A stretch of 64,000 bases of DNA from Maribacter antarcticus DSM 21422 (GTDB taxonomy: Bacteria > Bacteroidota > Bacteroidia > Flavobacteriales > Flavobacteriaceae): positions 62,001-126,000 of the forward strand of contig NZ_KK211214.1 in NCBI RefSeq assembly GCF_000621125.1. Reading direction: 5' to 3'. The position numbers and the translations under genes were made by a program. Under the pieces are notes generated by a model. That model saw only the letters and a list, made by a program, of their open reading frames with translations. It was not told where the DNA came from and did not search any database. The stretch's first letter is position 1, and each line of letters starts with the position of its first letter. Positions 35,181 through 44,107 of this stretch are shown here, in pieces.

Positions 35181-37182
35181 AATTGAATAAATCGTTTAAG
35201 AGCTCATCTTTTACAATATTAGGTAAGGTAACTTTAAGTTCTGGAGTGCGTTCCATTTCACGTTCTATAGCAAAAATAGCTTCTTTGTTCCGGGCCCAAC
35301 TTCTTCGTGATACGCCGTTGTTTACATCATAAAAGAGCATGCTTTTTAGTTTTCTACTAGCTTCTTCCGAGCCATCAAGTAGCATCCCAAAGCCACCATT
35401 GATGACCTCGCCCCAACCAACGCCGCCGCCATTATGAATGGACACCCAGGTGGCTCCCCTAAAGCTGTCTCCGATGACATTATGTATGGCCATGTCGGCC
35501 GTAAATTTACTACCGTCATAGATATTACTGGTTTCTCTAAAGGGAGAATCCGTGCCGCTAACATCATGATGGTCCCTTCCAAGAATTATGGGTGCAGAAA
35601 GTGCTCCAGAAGCGATAGCCTGATTAAATGCTTCGGCAATTTTGGCGCGTCCTTCGGCATCGGCATAGAGAATCCGTGCTTGTGATCCAACCACTAATTT
35701 ATTTTGCTCGGCTTCCGCTATCCATTTGATATTGTCTTGCATCTGTTGCTTAATTTCAGATGGTGCAGTCTGTTCTATGCGTCGCATAACCGTTAATGCG
35801 ATACTATCTGTTTTGCTGAGGTCTTCGGGATTTCCAGAGGCGCATACCCAGCGGAAAGGGCCAAAACCATAATCGAAGCACATAGGTCCAAGAATATCTT
35901 GAACATAACTAGGGTATTTGAAATCGATATTATTTTTTGCCATAACATCTGCTCCAGCGCGAGAAGCTTCCAATAGAAAGGCATTCCCATAGTCAAAAAA
36001 GTAAGTCCCTTTTTGTGTGTGATTATTGATAGCATCCATTTGTCTGCACAAGGATTCCTGCACCTTACTTTTAAATGCATCAGTATCTTCGCTCATTAAT
36101 TTGTTAGATTCCTCAAAGGGTAACCCCACAGGATAATAGCCGCCGGCCCATGGATTGTGCAGCGAAGTTTGATCGGAGCCTAAATGGATAAAGATATTTT
36201 CTGTATCAAAACGCTCCCAGACCTCTACAATGTTACCTACGTAGGCTAAGGATACTATTTCTTCTTTTTTGATGGCTACTTTAGTACGGTTTACTAGCAT
36301 ATCCATATCTGAAATAAGTTCATCTACCCAACCTTGCTCATGTCTTTTGGTGGCAGCCACAGCATTGACCTCTGCGCAGATAGTGATGCATCCAGCTATG
36401 TTTCCTGCTTTTGGCTGCGCACCGCTCATACCTCCGAGTCCGGCGGTCAAAAATAGTTTTCCAGCAGGAGTTTCATCGTTCTTTAACACTTTTCTAAAGG
36501 CGTTCATTACCGTAATAGCTGTGCCATGAACAATACCTTGTGGGCCAATATACATATAGGATCCGGCCGTCATTTGTCCGTATTGCGTGACGCCAAGCGC
36601 ATTGTATTTTTCCCAATCATTTGGTTTTGAGTAGTTGGGAATCATCATTCCGTTGGTAACCACCACCCTAGGGGCCTCCTTGGAGGAAGGGAAAAGTCCC
36701 ATAGGGTGACCCGAATAAATATGAAGCGTCTGTTCCTCGGTCATCGTAGCCAAATACTGTAGGGTTAAGCGGTATTGCGCCCAATTTTGGAACACGGCAC
36801 CGTTACCGCCATAGGTAATGAGTTCCTGCGGATGTTGTGCCACGGCAGGGTCTAAATTGTTCTGAATCATTAGCATTAATGCAGCCGCTTGAAGTGTCTT
36901 TGCAGGATAGTTATGTATTGGGCGCGCATACATCGCGTATTCCGGCATAAACCGGTACATGTAAATCCTGCCAAATATTTTTAGTTCTTCAGCAAATTCC
37001 TTAGAAAGTTCTGCATGCCACCCTTTGGGAATATAACGTAAGGCATTGCGTATGGCCAGCTTTTTTTCTTCCAGAGATAAGATATCCTTTCGTTTTGGAG
37101 TGTGACTCACCTCTTTTGAACGCTCTTTTCTTGGTGGTAGTTCCGATGGTATGCCTTGTAGTATTTGTTCTTTGAAATTCAT
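35179..37182 (-). CDS. hutU: Urocanate hydratase (long form)
   Basis: The 667-residue enzyme adds water to urocanate to give imidazolonepropionate, with tightly bound NAD. It shows GGNGAVFQNWAQYRL, the glycine-rich NAD region GLGGMSGAQPKAGN and DYGFGPFRWVCASGNPEDL. At 667 residues it is about 110 longer than the well-known 555-residue proteobacterial type; the extra length lies mainly in the N-terminal region and insertions, which I believe is usual in Bacteroidota. It is the last of hutH-hutI-hutU on this strand, 59 bases after hutI. Confidence 0.95.
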   Translation of the reverse strand: MNFKEQILQGIPSELPPRKERSKEVSHTPKRKDILSLEEKKLAIRNALRYIPKGWHAELSKEFAEELKIFGRIYMYRFMPEYAMYARPIHNYPAKTLQAAALMLMIQNNLDPAVAQHPQELITYGGNGAVFQNWAQYRLTLQYLATMTEEQTLHIYSGHPMGLFPSSKEAPRVVVTNGMMIPNYSKPNDWEKYNALGVTQYGQMTAGSYMYIGPQGIVHGTAITVMNAFRKVLKNDETPAGKLFLTAGLGGMSGAQPKAGNIAGCITICAEVNAVAATKRHEQGWVDELISDMDMLVNRTKVAIKKEEIVSLAYVGNIVEVWERFDTENIFIHLGSDQTSLHNPWAGGYYPVGLPFEESNKLMSEDTDAFKSKVQESLCRQMDAINNHTQKGTYFFDYGNAFLLEASRAGADVMAKNNIDFKYPSYVQDILGPMCFDYGFGPFRWVCASGNPEDLSKTDSIALTVMRRIEQTAPSEIKQQMQDNIKWIAEAEQNKLVVGSQARILYADAEGRAKIAEAFNQAIASGALSAPIILGRDHHDVSGTDSPFRETSNIYDGSKFTADMAIHNVIGDSFRGATWVSIHNGGGVGWGEVINGGFGMLLDGSEEASRKLKSMLFYDVNNGVSRRSWARNKEAIFAIEREMERTPELKVTLPNIVKDELLNDLFN

Positions 37183-37241
37183 TTTATTTTCTTTTTACGC
37201 CATACATATCTTTGGCAGTCTTTTAAATTCAAGCTTTCCGT

Positions 37242-38489
37242 TTACTTATGCTTATCAAACACCTTAACGCCTCGTTTAAAAACCACACATGGTTTTAAAT
37301 TACCTTGGTTGTACAGTATTTCCTGATAATTACCGGTGTGGAAAAGGCTAAAGTCGGCCAGTTTGCCTTCTTCCAATTTCCCCCGATCTTCTAATTTTAG
37401 TGCCGCCGCTGCCCTAACCGTAATTCCTGCCAGGACTTCCGCGTTTGAAAGCTTTTCAAAAGCACCTAGGATTGCAGCCTGCGTTAGTAAATCGCCCATT
37501 GGGGCGGACCCTGGATTATGGTCGCTTGCAATGGCTAATGAACCGCCAGCATCAAGTAATTTTCTAGCAGGCGTGAAAGCGCAACCCAAACCTATGGATG
37601 CTCCCGGTAAGGCTATAGCTATTACAGTGCTGTTAGCTAATAATTCTATTTCTTTATCGGTGCTTACTTCTAAATGGTCGGCACTTACCGCACTAAAAGC
37701 TACAGCAACGGTACTTCCTCCTGTAGAGAATTGATCTGCATGAACCGTGATATCAAATCCCATTTCTTTTGCTTTTTTAAAATAAGGAGCAATCTGTAGG
37801 GTCGAAAAGGCACTTTCCTCTACAAAAGCATCGATACGATTCGTAAGTTTTTCCGATTTCAATTTTGGAAATAGTTTACTACTTATTTCTTCTAAATAAT
37901 TTTCAGCACTTCCTCTATAATCCTTAGGAAGCATATGCGCTGCAAGGCAGGTAGTGATGAGGTCTGCTGGAATCGCTTCATCGGCCTCCTTTATAGCGTA
38001 TAACATTTTCAGTTCTTCCGCTACAGATAGTCCGTAGCCGCTTTTTACTTCTAGGGTAGTGACTCCATTTTTTAGGTGTCGGTTAGCTCGTTTTATAGTT
38101 CCTTTTACAAGCTCCGTTTTAGTTACTTTTCTGGTCTGGGTAACCGTATCCCAAATGCCGCCGCCTGCTTTCGCAATTTCTAGGTAGGTGTTTCCAGAAT
38201 TCCGCATGGCATAATCATTGGCTCTTGTGCCTCCAAAACAAATATGGGTGTGGGCATCTACAAAACCAGGGAGGCACGTATGATCTCCCTGTAGTTCATG
38301 AATTTGGATGGCGTTGAACTTTGCTTTTAGTTCTTGGAAATTTCCGATTTCTTTAAGGCGTTCCCCTTCTATAATTATTCCGGCATCTTGTAAAACTACC
38401 AACTGCTCATCTGCAAGGGCTCCTTTTAATGGAAGACCGGTCATAGGTATAAGTTGTTTAAAAGGACCTATAAGTTTTAATTCTGGCAT
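37242..38489 (-). CDS. hutI: Imidazolonepropionase
   Basis: A 415-residue amidohydrolase-fold enzyme that hydrolyses imidazolonepropionate to formimidoylglutamate. It has the first metal motif GFVDAHTHICFGGTRANDYAMR, EVKSGYGLS, the VHADQFS histidine and ASDHNPGSAP, all in the order found in HutI. It lies between hutH and hutU on the same strand. The 143-base gap to hutH is unusually long for this operon and contains repeated CAGTCT-like words but no clear promoter. Confidence 0.95.
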   Translation of the reverse strand: MPELKLIGPFKQLIPMTGLPLKGALADEQLVVLQDAGIIIEGERLKEIGNFQELKAKFNAIQIHELQGDHTCLPGFVDAHTHICFGGTRANDYAMRNSGNTYLEIAKAGGGIWDTVTQTRKVTKTELVKGTIKRANRHLKNGVTTLEVKSGYGLSVAEELKMLYAIKEADEAIPADLITTCLAAHMLPKDYRGSAENYLEEISSKLFPKLKSEKLTNRIDAFVEESAFSTLQIAPYFKKAKEMGFDITVHADQFSTGGSTVAVAFSAVSADHLEVSTDKEIELLANSTVIAIALPGASIGLGCAFTPARKLLDAGGSLAIASDHNPGSAPMGDLLTQAAILGAFEKLSNAEVLAGITVRAAAALKLEDRGKLEEGKLADFSLFHTGNYQEILYNQGNLKPCVVFKRGVKVFDKHK

Positions 38490-38632
38490 TTTTTTTACTT
38501 TTTTCTGTTAGACTGTGCTCAGACTTGGAGCGAGCTTCTTAGCATCGAAGGGTTACTACTGCACCCAGACTGATATTCTAATTTTCAATAGTTTTTGTTC
38601 CTGTATTAGCTAACATATTTTCCTTTTTTTAT

Positions 38633-40213
38633 TTAATATACTTCAAATTCCTCGGAGAACTTACTTTTTAAAGATATCCCTTCTTTTTTACTGATGTGTT
38701 CGATTAGCTTGATAATGGTCTTACTTTTAATTATTTTAATTCCTTTTTTAATATCATCGGCAAAAACTCTATCCTTATCTGCAAAAGCTACTTTTTTTCT
38801 TATTTCCTTGTGAATTTCATCTAAAAATATACCTGATTTCATGGGTTTTCTAAATTCAAAGGCCTGTGCTGCGGTCAATAATTCAATAGCTAGTATTTTT
38901 TCCACGTTGCCAATAACCTGTAAGGCTTTGCGTCCACTAATTGAGCCCATGCTTACATGGTCTTCTTGGCCAAGCGATGTAGGGATGCTATCTGCACTTG
39001 ACGGAAAACAGAGCCCTTTGTTCTCACTCGCCAAGGCTGCCGTGGTGTACTGCAGAATCATATAGCCAGAGTTAATACCGGTGTCTTTCATTAATAATTT
39101 AGGTACTCCTGGACTATTACCTTCTAAGGCTAAGTAAATACGTCTATCAGAAATATTACCTATTTCCGATGCTGCTAAGCAGGCGTAATCTAAAGCCATT
39201 GCTAGAGGTTGTCCGTGAAAGTTTCCGCCACTAATGGTTAGTTCTTCATTTATGATTACAGGATTGTCCGTAACGGAGTTCAATTCTACTTCCAACAATT
39301 CTTTTAGATGAAGCCAGGCGGTACGCGATGCTCCATGAACTTGAGGAATACATCGTATAGAGTAGGGGTCTTGTACGCGCTCACAGTCAATATGATCCTC
39401 CATTATTTCGGAACCTTTCAATAAACGTTTTACACGCTTGGCCACATGAATATTTCCCTTAAATGGTCTTAAGGCATGTAGCTCATTGTAAAAAGGTTTG
39501 ACGGAACCTTGTAAGCCTTCAATCATCATGGCACCAATGATATCAGCTTGGGATAATACGGAGTGTAATTTTTCTACCACTTTTACCGCATGCGCTGCAA
39601 TGAACTGCGTTCCGTTGATTAACGCTAAACCCTCTTTTGGTCCCAGGGAGAGCGGAGAAAGTCCTGTACGTTCAAAAAGTTTGGACGTGGTCATTGTTTC
39701 GTTTTTATATACCACCTTTCCTAATCCGATTAAAGGAAGAAATAAATGCGATAGCGGAGCTAAATCTCCCGACGCACCAACCGAACCCTGAGAAGGAACT
39801 ACAGGAATAGCGTCGTTTTCTATATGCCAAAGAATACGGTTCAAGGTGGTTTCCGCTATTCCGGAATAGCCTTTTGCTAAGGACTGTGCCTTTAGTATGA
39901 GCATTAATTTAGCAATAGTTTTTGATATTGGTTTACCCACACCTACGCTGTGACTCTTTAAAATGTTTGTTTGTAGAATATTAGTTTCCGATTTGGAGAT
40001 TTTGGTGGTGCAAAGTGGACCAAATCCTGTATTGATTCCGTAAACGGGGTTTCCCTTGTCTACAATACCTTGCACAATTTGCCAACTGTGAATTACTTTT
40101 TTGCGAGTGGCTTTTGATAGTTCAACTGTAATATGACCCTTTGCAATATGTAGGGCAGTACTGGCAGTAAGCCACTCCTCACCCAATTTAAACGATTTTG
40201 ACACAGGTTCCAT
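38633..40213 (-). CDS. hutH: Histidine ammonia-lyase
   Basis: The 526-residue enzyme deaminates histidine to urocanate. The MIO prosthetic group forms from Ala147-Ser148-Gly149 in SQGSVGASGDLAPLSH. YGINTGFGPL and GNFHGQPLAMALD are also present. It is the first gene of the hutHIU operon and diverges from a LysR-type regulator across a 79-base gap, which is the likely control region. Tyrosine ammonia-lyase is excluded mainly by context. Confidence 0.95.
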   Translation of the reverse strand: MEPVSKSFKLGEEWLTASTALHIAKGHITVELSKATRKKVIHSWQIVQGIVDKGNPVYGINTGFGPLCTTKISKSETNILQTNILKSHSVGVGKPISKTIAKLMLILKAQSLAKGYSGIAETTLNRILWHIENDAIPVVPSQGSVGASGDLAPLSHLFLPLIGLGKVVYKNETMTTSKLFERTGLSPLSLGPKEGLALINGTQFIAAHAVKVVEKLHSVLSQADIIGAMMIEGLQGSVKPFYNELHALRPFKGNIHVAKRVKRLLKGSEIMEDHIDCERVQDPYSIRCIPQVHGASRTAWLHLKELLEVELNSVTDNPVIINEELTISGGNFHGQPLAMALDYACLAASEIGNISDRRIYLALEGNSPGVPKLLMKDTGINSGYMILQYTTAALASENKGLCFPSSADSIPTSLGQEDHVSMGSISGRKALQVIGNVEKILAIELLTAAQAFEFRKPMKSGIFLDEIHKEIRKKVAFADKDRVFADDIKKGIKIIKSKTIIKLIEHISKKEGISLKSKFSEEFEVY

Positions 40214-40246
40214 CTGAAATTGTTTTAGTTTTTTAAATTTAATACT

Positions 40247-40254
40247 TAAGTTTG
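40247..40254 (+). promoter_or_regulatory. -7 promoter element of the LysR-type gene
   Basis: TAAGTTTG fits TAnnTTTG, 38 bases before the ATG. No convincing -33 element is visible at the usual spacing. Confidence 0.35.
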
Positions 40255-40280
40255 ATAAGTACCAATACCATTTTGATTCA

Positions 40281-40290
40281 TTATCGATAA
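40281..40290. promoter_or_regulatory. 10-bp palindrome before the LysR-type gene
   Basis: TTATCGATAA is perfectly symmetric and ends 2 bases before the regulator's ATG, in the 79-base gap shared with hutH. It may be an autoregulatory site. Confidence 0.35.
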
Positions 40291-40292
40291 CT

Positions 40293-41198
40293 ATGAGTAC
40301 TCAAATAGAATTAAGACACCTTACCTATTTTTTAGCTGTTGCGGAAGAGTTGCACTTTAGAAAAGCTGCAGAAAAGCTTTTTATATCTCAACCAGGATTA
40401 AGTAGGCAAATAAAACAGATGGAAGAATTGTTGCAAGCGAAGCTATTTTTGCGAAATAACAAAAAAGTAGAACTAACACCTGCAGGGCATTATTTAAAGC
40501 ATAGGGCAGCCGATATTTTTAAACAGTTAAAAGAGACAAAAAGAGAGTTAGCACTCATTGGAGATGGTGACACAGGTGAGTTGCGCATCGGGTTTTTGGG
40601 TTCGGCTATGCAAAATGTAATTCCAGAATTACTGGTTTCAGTTAAGGAAAAGTACCCAAAAATAAAAACATCTTTAGAAGAGCGTTCTAATTTAGAGCAA
40701 GTAGCTGCTGTTTTAAATAATGAATTGGATATTGGCTTTGTGCGGTTGGATAGGGTCCCTTCAGATTTACATATGCAAACCGTTTTTGAGGATACCTTTT
40801 CTTTAGTTTTGCCAGAGAGCTATCCAATGTTGACCAGAGAGTACAGGGGAATGGAGCGCTTTGCAGCCGATGATTTTATATTATTTAGTCAGGAGTATAG
40901 TCCTTACTATTATGATACCATAATGAGCATTTGTGCAGATGCTGGTTTTAAACCAAAAGTGTCACATAAATCGGTTCATGCACACACCATTTTTAAGTTG
41001 GTTGAGAACAACCTTGGTATCGCTATTGTTCCTACTGCATTGCAGGCAGGTTTTCAAATGCGGGTAAAGTTCATTGATTTGAAAAATATCAAGCAGCGGG
41101 CTATGTTATCTGTTATTTGGAAGAAGGAAAATGCTAATCCTGTGTTAAAAAATTGCATGGATTTACTTTTAAGTGGATCTTCAAGAAAAAGAAAATAA
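40293..41198 (+). CDS. LysR-family transcriptional regulator, probable hut regulator
   Basis: The 301-residue protein has the LysR N-terminal helix-turn-helix (LRHLTYFLAVAEELHFRKAAEKL, SQPGLSRQIKQMEELL) and the periplasmic-binding-like effector domain (GELRIGFLGSAMQNV). The HxRxAxE pattern is that of the BenM/CatR-like group. It diverges from hutH, the usual arrangement for a LysR activator and its target operon. Proteobacterial hut operons instead use the GntR-type HutC, so a LysR regulator here is noteworthy. A nitroreductase gene follows by 6 bases. Confidence 0.9.
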   Translation: MSTQIELRHLTYFLAVAEELHFRKAAEKLFISQPGLSRQIKQMEELLQAKLFLRNNKKVELTPAGHYLKHRAADIFKQLKETKRELALIGDGDTGELRIGFLGSAMQNVIPELLVSVKEKYPKIKTSLEERSNLEQVAAVLNNELDIGFVRLDRVPSDLHMQTVFEDTFSLVLPESYPMLTREYRGMERFAADDFILFSQEYSPYYYDTIMSICADAGFKPKVSHKSVHAHTIFKLVENNLGIAIVPTALQAGFQMRVKFIDLKNIKQRAMLSVIWKKENANPVLKNCMDLLLSGSSRKRK

Positions 41199-41204
41199 TA
41201 TAGA

Positions 41205-41759
41205 ATGATTTTTGATTTAATAAAGCACCGCCGTTCGGTTTTTCCGGCACAGTACATAGATAAACCAATAGCAAAAGCTGATATCGAAAAAATCTTGGAA
41301 GCTGCCAATTGGGCGCCCAACCATAGAATGACCGAACCTTGGCGCTTTAAAGTGATGCAAGGGGATAAACAAGCGCAACTTGGCCAGTTTTTATCCAATA
41401 CCTATATAGATGTTACGCCAAAACCAAAACAATTTAAAGCTAAAAAGCTCATTGAAAACCCCAAAAAAGCGGGTGCTATTATAGCTATTTGTATGCAACG
41501 AGACCCTATGGAATCAGTTCCTGAATGGGAAGAAATTGCAGCCACAGCCATGGCCGTTCAGAATATGTGGCTATGTTGTGCCGAAATGGGAATAGGATGT
41601 TATTGGAGTTCACCTTCACTTGTAACCTATATGAACGAATTTCTTCCTATGAACGAAGGCGAAAAATGTTTAGGTTTTTTTTACATGGGATACTATGAGG
41701 GCGAACTCGCCGAGCAGGTCAGAAAACCAATAGGGGATAAGACCGTTTGGCTAGATTAG
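41205..41759 (+). CDS. Nitroreductase-family flavoprotein
   Basis: A 184-residue FMN enzyme: IKHRRSVFPAQYIDKPI (FMN phosphate-binding Arg cluster), AANWAPNHRMTEPWRF, and the dimer-interface segment ATAMAVQNMWLCCAEMGIGCYWSS. It resembles the short YdjA-type nitroreductases, whose physiological substrate is unknown. It starts 6 bases after the LysR-type gene and overlaps the convergent DUF456 gene by 4 bases. Confidence 0.9.
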   Translation: MIFDLIKHRRSVFPAQYIDKPIAKADIEKILEAANWAPNHRMTEPWRFKVMQGDKQAQLGQFLSNTYIDVTPKPKQFKAKKLIENPKKAGAIIAICMQRDPMESVPEWEEIAATAMAVQNMWLCCAEMGIGCYWSSPSLVTYMNEFLPMNEGEKCLGFFYMGYYEGELAEQVRKPIGDKTVWLD

Positions 41760-42271
41760 TCAAAATAGGGAAAAAGCGCCGCCTTGTATGCCCAAGCTTT
41801 GGTTATAAAAAGACCTAGATATACAATAGCGACCATAAACTTTAAAAATGTACCGGTCAAAAAACCTAGGAAAGATCCAAAAGCAGCCTTTGTGGCTGTT
41901 TTTTTATCAGCCTTGTTCAATAATTCTCCTACGAGCGCTCCCACAAACGGCCAAATAACGATACCTAAAGGTCCTAAAATCGGAAAAAAAAGGGCAACCA
42001 ATAACCCAATTGTTGTCCCTATCATCCCCGCTTTCGTTCCACCAAATTTCTTTGTACCCATAGCGGGAATAATATAGTCGAGTGCAAGAATAATAAGTGC
42101 TATGGCCAAGGTGATGCCCAAAACCCACCAATTATCTGGAACAGCTTTAGTAAGATAAAGAAGGAATAGTCCAACCCAGCTGATGGGCGGCCCTGGTAAT
42201 AGGGGTAAAAAACTACCCAAAATACCAACAAGCATAAAAAGGAAACCAATAAGCAATAAGGCTATATCCAT
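41756..42271 (-). CDS. DUF456 membrane protein
   Basis: A 171-residue protein with about five hydrophobic segments and the DUF456 signature LGSFLPLLPGPPISWVGL near the N-terminus, followed by glycine-rich motifs (GTKAGMIGTTIGLLVALFF, WPFVGALVGELL). The family has no established function. It is a single gene converging on the nitroreductase with a 4-base overlap of ends. Confidence 0.88.
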   Translation of the reverse strand: MDIALLLIGFLFMLVGILGSFLPLLPGPPISWVGLFLLYLTKAVPDNWWVLGITLAIALIILALDYIIPAMGTKKFGGTKAGMIGTTIGLLVALFFPILGPLGIVIWPFVGALVGELLNKADKKTATKAAFGSFLGFLTGTFLKFMVAIVYLGLFITKAWAYKAALFPYFD

Positions 42272-42440
42272 GTAAGATTTTTTCTATTGGACTACTATAA
42301 TTCTATTTTGTTACAGCTGTGGCAGGTAAAGGTTTTTAGTAGTCATTCGTAGCTACTCAAATTAATAATCAACTAATAAATTAGTTTAAACTAAATGTTT
42401 AGTTATATTTGTTTGAATAATGAACGGAAAAAGTAGTTAA

Positions 42441-43679
42441 ATGAAATGGTTTTATATGTTTTTCGGTTTTTTTATTTTAGTCTCTTGCCAAGAGGAGAAG
42501 CCAGTCGTAGTAACGATAGAATTTAAAACAGATTATTTGTTCAATGCGGAAATAGAAGAAAAAATAGCGTCGGACACTACCAAAAATGAACATTTTACAG
42601 GATTTAAGTATCAGATGGCGGCCACTGATTATGCAACTAGTGGAAGCTATAAAGAAGCATTAATAGCTTGGGATTCAGCTATGACACCAAAGGTTAGTAC
42701 GTATACTGATTTCCAAATAGATTCCATCAATAACAGTTATGAAAAGGTTAATGCATCAAATTATATAGTAGAGAAGTCGAAAAAGCATCAAATTGTTATC
42801 ATCAACGAAGCGCACCATAACGCCATGCACCGCAGTTTTACAAAATCCCTCTTGCAAGAATTGTACGATACTGGATTTAGAAATCTAGGATTGGAAGCTT
42901 TAGGTAATGGCGCGTATTTAGATGATGGACTAAACAGTAGAAAGTACCCCATTCAAGATACTGGATTTTATATTAAAGACCCACAATTCGGTAATTTGGT
43001 TCGAACAGCTTTGGAGCTAGGGTATTATATTTTTCCATACGAATCCGGTCCAAGCAAGAATGGAAAAGAAAGAGAAATAGAGCAGGCAAAAAACATCACA
43101 AAGGTTTTGGATTCAGTAGTTGAGGGGAAAACTTTAATACATTGCGGTTTTGCACATGTGCTGGAAGGTGAATATAGTTACAATTCTTGGGGAAAGACTA
43201 TGGCGGGCAGACTAGCGGAGTACACAGGATTAGATCCATTTACCATAAACCAAGTCCAATTTTCAGAAAAAAGCAACCCAGCATATAATCATCGGTTTTT
43301 AAAGGCCTTAAAAGTAAGGGAGCCAAGCGTATTAATTGATGAAAATAAGAGTCCGTACAAATATAAACGTGATCAAAGTTGGGCCGATATTGCTGTGTTT
43401 CATCCCAATACAAAGTATCTAGCAGGCAGGCCAAATTGGTTGTTTCAAAATGGAAATAAAAAAGTGATGGTTGCCATAAAAGATATGCATTTGACTTTCC
43501 CTGTCTTGGTGATGGCTTTTAAAGATGGCGAAGATATACAACAGGCAGTTCCGCTAGATATGGTTGAGGTGAATGGGGCAGGTCAAGAAGTAGTCTTAGG
43601 ATTGAAGTCGGGAAGATATGTTATCGTCGTTACTAATAAAAAGGGAGATGCCAGAAAGTTTGAACTAAAGGTTGATTAA
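42441..43679 (+). CDS. Lipoprotein with an EreA/ChaN-like fold
   Basis: A 412-residue lipoprotein (signal ending LVSC, Cys16). The central part has IVIINEAHHNAMHRSFTKSL and LGLEALGNG near residues 110-145 and HCGFAHVLEGEY further on: the paired ExxH and GxxH-type motifs of the erythromycin-esterase/ChaN/TraB-like hydrolase superfamily. A C-terminal beta segment of about 80 residues follows. A true enzymatic activity cannot be claimed. It sits alone upstream of the BlaI/M56 operon. Confidence 0.65.
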   Translation: MKWFYMFFGFFILVSCQEEKPVVVTIEFKTDYLFNAEIEEKIASDTTKNEHFTGFKYQMAATDYATSGSYKEALIAWDSAMTPKVSTYTDFQIDSINNSYEKVNASNYIVEKSKKHQIVIINEAHHNAMHRSFTKSLLQELYDTGFRNLGLEALGNGAYLDDGLNSRKYPIQDTGFYIKDPQFGNLVRTALELGYYIFPYESGPSKNGKEREIEQAKNITKVLDSVVEGKTLIHCGFAHVLEGEYSYNSWGKTMAGRLAEYTGLDPFTINQVQFSEKSNPAYNHRFLKALKVREPSVLIDENKSPYKYKRDQSWADIAVFHPNTKYLAGRPNWLFQNGNKKVMVAIKDMHLTFPVLVMAFKDGEDIQQAVPLDMVEVNGAGQEVVLGLKSGRYVIVVTNKKGDARKFELKVD

Positions 43680-43700
43680 CAATCAAATTATAATAAAAAA

Positions 43701-43720
43701 ATTCCCGCCTTCGCGAGAAT
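43701..43720. repeat. Short REP-like hairpin
   Basis: ATTCCCGCCTTCGCGAGAAT folds into an 8-bp stem with one mismatch around CTTC, preceded by A7. It resembles the CCCGC...GCGGG hairpins scattered through Bacteroidota genomes, but only this copy is in the window. It lies 22 bases after the lipoprotein stop and could terminate minus-strand transcription. Confidence 0.35.
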
Positions 43721-43741
43721 AGAAACTAAACATAGTAATTC

Positions 43742-44107
43742 ATGAAACAGTTAACAAAGGCGGAAGAAGAAGTAATGCACGTATTGTGGCAGCTGGAAAA
43801 ATGTAATGTTGCCGCAGTAATCGACCAGCTTCCAGAACCCAAACCAGCCTACAATACGGTATCTACCATTGTGCGAATTTTGGAGGACAAGGGATTTGTG
43901 AGCCATCAACAAGAAGGTAGGGGGTATTTATATTTTCCCCTGATTCAAAAGTCAGACTATAGTAACCAGAGCATTAATAAATTGGTAGATGGCTACTTTC
44001 AAGGCTCTTTTAAAAGTATGGTTTCCTTCTTTATGAAAAAGAATGACATGAGTCTTTCGGAGCTGGAATCCATCTTAAAAGAAATCGAAAAACAAGAAAA
44101 GCCATGA
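43742..44107 (+). CDS. BlaI/MecI-family repressor
   Basis: A 121-residue winged-helix protein: LTKAEEEVMHVLWQLEKCNVAAVI, PKPAYNTVSTIVRILEDKGFV and a C-terminal dimerisation part (MVSFFMKKNDMSLSELESIL). BlaI-type repressors are inactivated when the partner M56 peptidase senses its signal. Its stop overlaps the M56 gene start by 4 bases (ATGA). I see no CTACA-type operator in the 62 bases upstream, unlike the second module in this window. Confidence 0.93.
   Translation: MKQLTKAEEEVMHVLWQLEKCNVAAVIDQLPEPKPAYNTVSTIVRILEDKGFVSHQQEGRGYLYFPLIQKSDYSNQSINKLVDGYFQGSFKSMVSFFMKKNDMSLSELESILKEIEKQEKP

Noticed and set aside
37336-37734. 132-codon plus-strand frame inside hutI
   Set aside because: Low-complexity Ser/Ala/Pro-rich antisense shadow of hutI.
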